Part shown: positions 41,042 to 45,764 of the stretch, one piece after another
Position numbering within the stretch: position 1 is the first letter of the stretch
Layout of the letters: each line of letters starts with the position of its first letter
DNA from: a filamentous cyanobacterium CCP3
Lineage (GTDB): Bacteria; Cyanobacteriota; Cyanobacteriia; Phormidesmidales; Phormidesmidaceae
Assembly (NCBI GenBank): GCA_003022385.1
Contig: PYGV01000011.1
Coordinates: 1-45,764 of the forward strand
Direction of reading: 5' to 3'
DNA: 45,764 bases
Program-made: the position numbers and the translations under genes
The notes under the pieces: model-generated
Database searches by the model: none
Told to the model about the DNA's origin: nothing
Seen by the model: only the letters and a program-made list of their open reading frames with translations

Positions 41042-41589
41042 AGCCAGCTATTCTTACTTTTTCTGGTCCTATTGCCAGTGGTAAGTCAGCACTCTCAAAT
41101 AAATTAGCTCAAACCTTTCACTGGTCTCGCGTTAGTTTCGGGGACTATGTCCGTTCCGTTGCCGATGCAAGGAAAATCCCCAAAACACGAGAAGTTTTGC
41201 AGGCAATCGGTACTGAACTTGTGACAAGTGATGTAGAGGGATTCTGTAACGCCGTACTAGAACAGGCTAGTTGGCAGCAGGGACAACCTCTAATAATTGA
41301 TGGTATTCGTCATGTAGGTGTTCTTAAAACTCTACAGAAACTAGTTGATCCCATGAAACTGTACCTTATCTTTATTGCTATCGATGAGTTTGTACAAGCT
41401 ACCCGCTTAATTGAGAGAGGAGCAAGCGAACTACTAGTACTTCAAGCACTGAAGCTAGATGTAACAGAGCAGCAGGTAGACACTCACTTAAAAGATATAG
41501 CTGACTTTGTAGTTGACGGTAGCCGTTCACTTGAGGAGGTATCCCAGGACATTACAAACTGGCTCCAATCTCAATGTGTTAGAAATTAA
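41038..41589 (+). CDS. P-loop (deoxy)nucleoside monophosphate kinase-like protein
   Basis: The 183-aa protein has Walker A GPIASGKS near the N-terminus and VLQAIGTELV near residue 60. The latter recalls the R-x-x-LQ-x-x-GTE element of phage T4-type deoxynucleoside monophosphate kinases and some dephospho-CoA kinase relatives. The third hallmark is a strand ending in LIIDGIRHVG. Phosphorylating a (modified) dNMP is the likely reaction; a nucleoside or small-molecule kinase remains possible. The start ATG overlaps the ASCH stop (ATGA). The gene lies 29 bp before the dGTPase-like gene, a pairing expected where one nucleotide is made and another removed. Confidence 0.75.
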   Translation: MKPAILTFSGPIASGKSALSNKLAQTFHWSRVSFGDYVRSVADARKIPKTREVLQAIGTELVTSDVEGFCNAVLEQASWQQGQPLIIDGIRHVGVLKTLQKLVDPMKLYLIFIAIDEFVQATRLIERGASELLVLQALKLDVTEQQVDTHLKDIADFVVDGSRSLEEVSQDITNWLQSQCVRN

Positions 41590-41618
41590 TGAGCATATTT
41601 CTTTAGCAGAGGTTATCT

Positions 41619-43055
41619 ATGCCTTGTCAAACAATGCGGTGGGATCAACTTCTCTGTGATGAGCGTCAAGGCCATGAACAACATCCTGGAGAGGGCCAAC
41701 GAAACCGTAATCAATTTGAGCGTGATTTTGACCGAATTATTTTTTCAGAGGCATTCAGACGACTTAAGGACAAAACTCAAGTTTTTCCAGTTACCGATAA
41801 TGACCATGTTCATAATCGGTTGACTCATAGCTTGGAAGTCTCATGCATTGGACGATCCTTAGGCAGACTTGTAGGAGTCAAGATTATTGAAAAGTATAAA
41901 GATACGGTTCTCAAAAAACTTATTGAAGAAGGTTTAAATGAAGCGAGCTTTGGTGCACTTGTTCAAGCAGCTTGCCTCGCTCATGACATAGGAAATCCTC
42001 CTTTTGGTCATTCTGGAGAAAACGCTATTCAATCCTGGTTCTATTCTGAATTAGGTCAGCAGCATTTGAAAGCAATGAGTGATGGTGAAAAGGAGGATTT
42101 AGAATGGTTTGAGGGAAATGCTCAAGGATTCAGAATTTTAACAAGATCTGAACGGCAGTGTGGAAGAAAAAGTTTGCAACTAACTTTCGGCACCCTTGCA
42201 ACTTTCACTAAATATCCTAGAGAATCACTTATCAATGATAAGAAATCATTAAAGGCTAAAGAGAGAGAAAGCGTTAAATATAACAATCATGAGCTTAACA
42301 AATATGGCTTTTTTCAATCCGAAAAAGAAGTATTTGAAGAAGTGGCTAGGAAAACAGGTTTGATTTCACTGAGTAGCGATGGCTCAGCATGGTGGTGTAG
42401 GCATCCACTTGCCTTTCTTGTTGAAGCCGCCGATGATATATGTTATCGAATTATGGATCTTGAAGATGGTTTTAATATGGGTTATATAGACTATCAAACG
42501 ACCAAAAGACTGCTGATTGATGTTGCGGGAGAAGAATACGGGAATGATTTGATTGATGGTAATAGTTTATCTGAAAACCGAGAAAACATAAGATTTCTAC
42601 GTGGGAAAGCTATCAATAAATTGATTGATATAGCTGAAAAAGCATTTAATGATAACGAAGAAGGATTACTAACTGGTGAGTTTGATGAATCATTGCTGGA
42701 TCAAAACAAGGAAATAAAAGACAAAATCAAAAATATAAAAAATGAGATCAAAGATAAAGTATACAGTTGTCAAGAAGTTCTTTCAATTGAGATAGCAGGC
42801 TATAACGTTATTTCAACACTAATGGAAGAGTTCATTTCATCAGTAAACAATGAACTTCCTATAAGAGACCAAAGAAACAAAAAGAGCGCCAAAGTAAAAC
42901 AGATACTACCTGGTAAAGCACCGAAAGGGCAGAGGTGTAATGTGAATTATTTGAACACCTTGAGAGTATTAGACTATCTTTCAGGTATGACCGATTCTTA
43001 TGCAGTAACTCTGTTTAGGCAAATTCAGGGAATTTCTTTGTCTGGAAATAGGTGA
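41619..43055 (+). CDS. dGTPase-like HD-domain triphosphohydrolase
   Basis: The 478-aa protein has AGAGG six bases before the ATG. The family marks are RIIFSEAFRRLKDKTQVF, NRLTHSLEVS (His70), ACLAHDIGNPPFGH (His122-Asp123), then the dGTPase-type FEGNAQGFRIL near 165 and AADDICYRIMDLEDG near 272, completing the H...HD...D metal site. dGTPases hydrolyse dGTP to deoxyguanosine and tripolyphosphate; stand-alone dGTPases can act as anti-phage proteins by depleting dNTPs. The gene is markedly more AT-rich than the rest of the window, especially 42.2-42.9 kb, with a Lys/Asn/Glu-rich helical insertion (about residues 320-420). It is the last gene of the operon; no clear terminator follows. Confidence 0.85.
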   Translation: MPCQTMRWDQLLCDERQGHEQHPGEGQRNRNQFERDFDRIIFSEAFRRLKDKTQVFPVTDNDHVHNRLTHSLEVSCIGRSLGRLVGVKIIEKYKDTVLKKLIEEGLNEASFGALVQAACLAHDIGNPPFGHSGENAIQSWFYSELGQQHLKAMSDGEKEDLEWFEGNAQGFRILTRSERQCGRKSLQLTFGTLATFTKYPRESLINDKKSLKAKERESVKYNNHELNKYGFFQSEKEVFEEVARKTGLISLSSDGSAWWCRHPLAFLVEAADDICYRIMDLEDGFNMGYIDYQTTKRLLIDVAGEEYGNDLIDGNSLSENRENIRFLRGKAINKLIDIAEKAFNDNEEGLLTGEFDESLLDQNKEIKDKIKNIKNEIKDKVYSCQEVLSIEIAGYNVISTLMEEFISSVNNELPIRDQRNKKSAKVKQILPGKAPKGQRCNVNYLNTLRVLDYLSGMTDSYAVTLFRQIQGISLSGNR

Positions 43056-43281
43056 AGCCACTTATCTCAATCATTGGATTGAACTACATTATTCTGAGCT
43101 CAGTGGTGCAATGTTAACATTCAACCCACCAAGCTGGAGCAGCCTGGTAGCAGCAATTGGGGACTTACTTCAGTAGTTTCCGTCGTGTCTAAAAGCTTTG
43201 TCCCCTAAACATCAAGCCCCAGGTGCTTGAACTAGCACATTTGCTAGAAGCTGGTGAAGCGAGTTCACCTGCCAAATTCTG

Positions 43282-43302
43282 TTGGGGTAAATTTGGGGTA
43301 AA
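43282..43302 (+). repeat. Two 10-bp direct repeats TTGGGGTAAA, period 11
   Basis: TTGGGGTAAA occurs at 43282-43291 and at 43293-43302, one helical turn apart, 46 bases before the tRNA-Cys fragment. Direct repeats at this distance are typical of arm- or accessory-protein sites of tyrosine recombinases. Confidence 0.6.
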
Positions 43303-43347
43303 GTGTAGAGGCACTCAGCTGAAAGTACTGCAAACTCGCGGTTTATA

Positions 43348-43393
43348 GAGGTCTGCAAAACTTCCACCCCCAGTTCGAATCCGGGCGTCGCCT
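43348..43393 (+). pseudogene. 3' half of a tRNA-Cys(GCA) gene, probable attachment site
   Basis: GAGGT (43348-43352), loop CTGCAAA (43353-43359) and ACTTC (43360-43364) form an anticodon arm with anticodon GCA. Four variable bases follow, then a T arm (CCCAG, TTCGAAT, CCGGG with one mismatch) and acceptor strand CGTCGCC plus discriminator T. The expected 5' GGCGACG and D arm are absent, so the gene is truncated. Tyrosine recombinases cross over in exactly this 3' half, so this is a plausible attP/attR. Confidence 0.7.
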
Positions 43394-43579
43394 TGAGGTA
43401 AATCGGTAGATTGAGGGGCTGAACTCCCTGATTTAGCGGCGATCGCAGACCGAAGACGACACCACCCTCATGCGCTGGCTGATGGAGGCACTAGCCTAGG
43501 TCAGCATACCGCTGGTAGTTTGCGTGCAGATGCAGAATTCCTCCAGCGAATACTTCCCTAGCCGACGTTCCGCCATTCC

Positions 43580-44251
43580 CTAGGCCTCCATACCCCTAGT
43601 GCGAGTCGGCATCCGCCTCGGCTGCCCTACCTGGAGCGCCTGAATCGCCTGAACCTGAGCCACCGTCCCTCGGGCGTACTGCTCAATCGTTTGCGGGGCA
43701 ACCCCCTGCACATCCTGCTGAAATCGGGCATATGGCCCCTGGTGCAGCAGCATCGCTACCGCTTCTCCCGATTCCCCGGCCCCCAGCGCCGCCGCCGTCA
43801 CCTTCTGATCCAACTGAATGCCGGTGAGATCGCTGCTCACATAGTCTCGATAGAGATCAGGGTAGCTCTGGATTTTCCCCGTCACCGAGCAGGCGTATTC
43901 CAAGTAGCGCTGCTGTTGGAGACTGTCCACGGTTGTCTGAGTGTACTGAAGCAGTTTGGGCAACACCTCTTTCTTCTCTTCATCAGACAATCCCAAAACC
44001 TGCTGCTGGGTGAATGGCCCTTGGGCCAGCAGCTGAATGACCTGTCGGGGAGCCTTGCCGGTTTGTAGCGCCGCTCTAGCTACCTCCTGATCTAATCCCT
44101 GCGCTGACGTTGGGTTATCGCTGTAGCGGGTGTAGAGACTCTCGTAATCCTTGGCGTCCTTGAGCGAAGCCTTGGCTAGTGCCAGGTATTGCTGACGCAG
44201 CAATCGCCCTTTCTCGGACTCTGGCTCCTTCGGCAACTGTGGCGCGGTCAT
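43580..44251 (-). CDS. Duplicated-domain protein of unknown function, 223 aa
   Basis: The protein contains two copies of a helical unit of about 90 residues. Copy one includes YESLYTRYSDNPTSAQGLDQ and VARAALQTGK, then VIQLLAQGPF; copy two includes YPDLYRDYVSSDLTGIQLDQ and TAAALGAGESGE, then AVAMLLHQGPYAR. Both keep the LDQ...A-A-L-x-x-G and the L-L-x-Q-G-P-(F/Y) pattern. No enzymatic motif, signal or membrane segment is visible. I do not recognise the family, although such small helical repeat proteins are common on cyanobacterial plasmids, beside mobilisation genes. It overlaps the next gene's stop by four bases (ATGA, 44248-44251). The C-terminus (PRRMPTRTRG) is basic. Confidence 0.6.
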   Translation of the reverse strand: MTAPQLPKEPESEKGRLLRQQYLALAKASLKDAKDYESLYTRYSDNPTSAQGLDQEVARAALQTGKAPRQVIQLLAQGPFTQQQVLGLSDEEKKEVLPKLLQYTQTTVDSLQQQRYLEYACSVTGKIQSYPDLYRDYVSSDLTGIQLDQKVTAAALGAGESGEAVAMLLHQGPYARFQQDVQGVAPQTIEQYARGTVAQVQAIQALQVGQPRRMPTRTRGMEA

Positions 44252-44697
44252 AGGGCATCGGTGAACTCGTCGAGCAAGTCAGCCGCAGCTGCAACAGTCA
44301 CCGGCTGCACCAAAGAGGAGCCACTAATTGTCTCAGTCTTTAGATTCTCTGCCTCGGTGGCTCCTACCAATTCAGTAGTGTCGGGCCGAGCTAGACCTAG
44401 CTCAAATTCCTCACGCAGGTGTTGAATTTGAGATTCCATCTGCCAAATGGACTGCTGCGCCAGGTCACGCAACTCTGCCTCTGAGTAATTGCCGGAGTGC
44501 CGGTAGGCGAAGGGCAGCCAGAAAGCACGGGTCGCGGTGGCTGCTTTCTCTTTTCCGTTGTAGGTGTCGTGGATGAGCCAAAAGTAGGTAATGCCGTTGG
44601 GAGAAGTGCGATCGGGCTCAAAGATGAAGCGCACTCTGGGCTTATTGCCAGGGTTTACGGGCTGATCATCTGTGGATTCACGAGGTCGCCTGGGCAT
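44248..44697 (-). CDS. Protein of unknown function, 149 aa
   Basis: This is the first gene of a two-gene minus-strand unit. The N-terminus is Arg/Pro-rich and disordered (PRRPRESTDDQPVNPG). A compact alpha-beta region follows (VRFIFEPDRTSPNGITYFWL, IHDTYNGKEKAATATRAFWL), then a long amphipathic helix (EAELRDLAQQSIWQMESQIQ) and an acidic tail. No active-site signature, membrane span or known DNA-binding fold is visible. The ATG follows a weakly AT-rich region with TATGGGGC rather than a clear Shine-Dalgarno. Its stop is fused to the start of the 223-aa gene, so the two act together. Confidence 0.6.
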   Translation of the reverse strand: MPRRPRESTDDQPVNPGNKPRVRFIFEPDRTSPNGITYFWLIHDTYNGKEKAATATRAFWLPFAYRHSGNYSEAELRDLAQQSIWQMESQIQHLREEFELGLARPDTTELVGATEAENLKTETISGSSLVQPVTVAAAADLLDEFTDAL

Positions 44698-45073
44698 ATA
44701 TGGGGCACCTTGGCACTTTGAAAGGACAGAAAAGCTCTAAAACAGTCGCCGAACTGGATAACACCCTGGATGTAATCCAATCTTAGCTCAGGGTCAAGCT
44801 TAAGGCTGAGTTGATGCTGGAAGTTTTTTGGTATTGGGCCTGGCTAGATATCGGTGCTGATACACCGCTGAAGCAGTCTCTTTTTCAAATCCATCTGCTC
44901 TCACTTGGATCCAGTCCCTCCTCAAAAAAGATTACCTGTTTCCATCATTGATGGTGTTGGCCTAAGGCAATGGAGGCTACCCACTAATGGGAATAGCGAT
45001 CGCACAACCTATCCAAAAAAGACCAATCTCGTCCAAATTCGCTCAAACCCTTTTGCAGCAAGGATTTTAGGAA

Positions 45074-45111
45074 TTGACTATCACGCCAAATTGACTATCA
45101 TTTGACTATCA
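45074..45111 (+). repeat. Three direct repeats of TTGACTATCA
   Basis: TTGACTATCA occurs at 45074-45083, 45091-45100 and 45102-45111, at spacings of 17 and 11 bp, some 60 bases before the tRNA-Val fragment. They could be integrase arm-type sites or small iterons. Their first hexamer also resembles a -35 box. Confidence 0.6.
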
Positions 45112-45130
45112 CTTGAAAAGCGACAAATTG

Positions 45131-45154
45131 AAAGCCTTGCCCCACAGGCTTTTT
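45131..45154 (+). terminator. Hairpin with T tail
   Basis: AAAGCCT (45131-45137) and AGGCTTT (45146-45152) pair across an eight-base loop, followed by TT. This is a short intrinsic-terminator-like structure; which transcript it ends is unclear. Confidence 0.4.
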
Positions 45155-45168
45155 GGGCCTGTCAAATA

Positions 45169-45215
45169 CTTCCTTCACACGGAAGAGGTCACTGGTTCGA
45201 AACCAGTATCGCCCA
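45169..45215 (+). pseudogene. 3' half of a tRNA-Val(CAC) gene, probable attachment site
   Basis: CTTCC (45169-45173), loop TTCACAC (45174-45180) and GGAAG (45181-45185) form an anticodon arm with anticodon CAC. The variable region is AGGTC. The T arm pairs perfectly (ACTGG, TTCGAAA, CCAGT) and the acceptor strand is ATCGCCC plus A. The expected 5' GGGCGAT and D arm are not present upstream, so only the 3' half remains. Confidence 0.75.
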
Positions 45216-45245
45216 TACAACCCAAAAGCTCACAAACCTATGGGT

Positions 45246-45277
45246 GTGCCGCCAGTGACTAATGCTGTTGGCGGCAC
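45246..45277. repeat. 9-bp hairpin downstream of tRNA-Val remnant
   Basis: GTGCCGCCA (45246-45254) pairs with TGGCGGCAC (45269-45277) across a 14-base loop. No T run follows. It may be a structural relic of an attachment region or a terminator. Confidence 0.45.
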
Positions 45278-45352
45278 GAAATTTAGAATTGATCTGAAAA
45301 CGGCTTGTAGCTCTGGGCTATAGCTTGAGGAGCGTAGTTCGCCAGTAAGTTC

Positions 45353-45604
45353 TTAGTCAGGTTTGCGAAACTTGATCCAAAGCTCAATCATTAGCAGTGC
45401 GCCACCGCTGGCAAAAGCGCCGCCGACCATACCATCGGCTACCCGCGCCCTAGACGTTTCTGTGAGGCAGTACCCCGGCAGGCCTTCTGACTGGCTACAG
45501 GCCTGGTTCTCAACCCGTGCTGCGCTGCCGCCTAGGAGAATGCCCGCCGCGATTGCCAGGGTAGCTCTCCACAACAGGGTGTTTCTTTCGCGTTGAATAA
45601 ACAT
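45353..45604 (-). CDS. Small membrane protein of unknown function, about 83 aa
   Basis: The frame starts with MFIQRERNTLLW (ATG at 45604; a TTG at 45619 is possible). It contains a first hydrophobic segment (LLWRATLAIAAGILLGGSAA), a short loop with two cysteines (NQACSQSEGLPGYC) that could form a disulfide, and a second hydrophobic segment (GMVGGAFASGGALLMIELWI) ending in a short basic tail (KFRKPD). Two helices with an outward loop are expected. No known family is recognised. The upstream 160 bp to the window end should contain its promoter; no strong consensus is clear there. Confidence 0.6.
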   Translation of the reverse strand: MFIQRERNTLLWRATLAIAAGILLGGSAARVENQACSQSEGLPGYCLTETSRARVADGMVGGAFASGGALLMIELWIKFRKPD

Positions 45605-45764
45605 TCCGGTAGTTGACAAAAGGTTTCGGTTAGAATACCCATCTACATCAACTTCCTTAACGGCAGTTTGCCATTGGCCCTATAAATTGGTAGTGGATTA
45701 ACGTAAAGGATAGAGAAAAACAAGGTATCGCCGTCGCATTCCTAGATTCTGAGGGAGTAGGATC

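Larger units (their letters stand above)
43056..43579. other. Intergenic region with tRNA-Cys remnant, direct repeats
   Basis: About 520 bp without a gene that I can support. It holds two TTGGGGTAAA repeats (43282-43302) and a 3' tRNA-Cys half (43348-43393). A short frame, 43440-43499, is closed by a stop just upstream and is too small to call. No transposase or integrase remnant is visible. Confidence 0.6.
44698..45352. other. Intergenic region with direct repeats, terminator and tRNA-Val remnant
   Basis: About 650 bp with no convincing gene; a 66-codon frame at 44905-45105 has no Shine-Dalgarno or motif. It contains three TTGACTATCA repeats, a hairpin with T tail, a 3' tRNA-Val half and a 9-bp hairpin downstream. 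Confidence 0.6.

Noticed and set aside
43322-43393. Complete tRNA-Cys gene
   Set aside because: No 5' acceptor strand complementary to CGTCGCC and no D arm are present at the required distance; only the 3' half is there.
43440-43499. Possible C-terminal remnant of a coding sequence ending in TAG
   Set aside because: Only about 20 codons, closed by a stop immediately upstream; too short to distinguish from chance.
44905-45105. 66-codon open frame
   Set aside because: No Shine-Dalgarno, biased composition or motif, and it runs into the TTGACTATCA direct repeats.

Overview
The window looks like an accessory replicon or integrated conjugative element of a filamentous or Leptolyngbya-like cyanobacterium. 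The evidence is the many GCGATCGC (HIP1-type) octamers (for example near 2985, 4300, 6365, 11267, 22289, 30737, 33273, 43439 and 44996), a complete conjugation-type type IV secretion (T4SS) operon, a giant DNA methylase/helicase/primase ORF of the plasmid type, and tRNA 3' fragments of the kind left at attachment sites. No rRNA, intact tRNA, CRISPR array or transposase is visible. No relaxase, integrase or replication initiator is recognisable either.

Layout. 1-3111 (+) is the 3' part of a large surface/secreted protein: a Pro-Thr linker, a ricin-type lectin domain and nine fibronectin III repeats. 3203-25035 (-) is one long, tightly packed block of 14 genes, most joined by 4-8 nt overlaps. 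Read in transcription order it holds VirB2-, VirB3-, VirB4-, VirB5-, VirB6-, VirB8-, VirB10- and VirB9-like proteins, a secreted repeat protein, a small membrane protein, the VirD4-type coupling protein, two plasmid proteins of unknown function, and a 2421-codon methylase-helicase-TOPRIM ORF with a well-formed 168-aa gene nested in another frame. 25036-25541 is a non-coding hub with a 12-bp inverted repeat, followed by a ribbon-helix-helix protein and a small unknown gene.

26820-31850 is a mixed accessory stretch: a short-chain dehydrogenase divergent from a MerR-like regulator/VWA-protein pair, a small unknown gene, an HNH nuclease and a small XRE regulator with TTTCTAGAAA operators. A MazG-like pyrophosphohydrolase (31849-32358) follows.

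32420-43055 is the defence-like core. On the minus strand a 739-aa Argonaute with an apparently intact DEDD tetrad is coupled (ATGA overlap) to a Cas4/RecB-like nuclease. Divergently, eight plus-strand genes form an apparent operon: nucleotidyltransferase-like protein, XRE-ImmA/IrrE metallopeptidase regulator, zinc-ribbon protein, radical SAM enzyme, DPPW methyltransferase, ASCH-domain protein, dNMP-kinase-like P-loop protein and dGTPase-like HD hydrolase. Taken together the last six look like a nucleotide- or base-modifying/depleting pathway that I cannot match to a named system. It is my best candidate for something undescribed, and its function is inference.

43056-45764 returns to backbone-like sequence: truncated tRNA-Cys and tRNA-Val 3' halves, each with short direct repeats upstream, enclose two overlapping minus-strand genes of unknown function. 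A small membrane protein gene closes the window.
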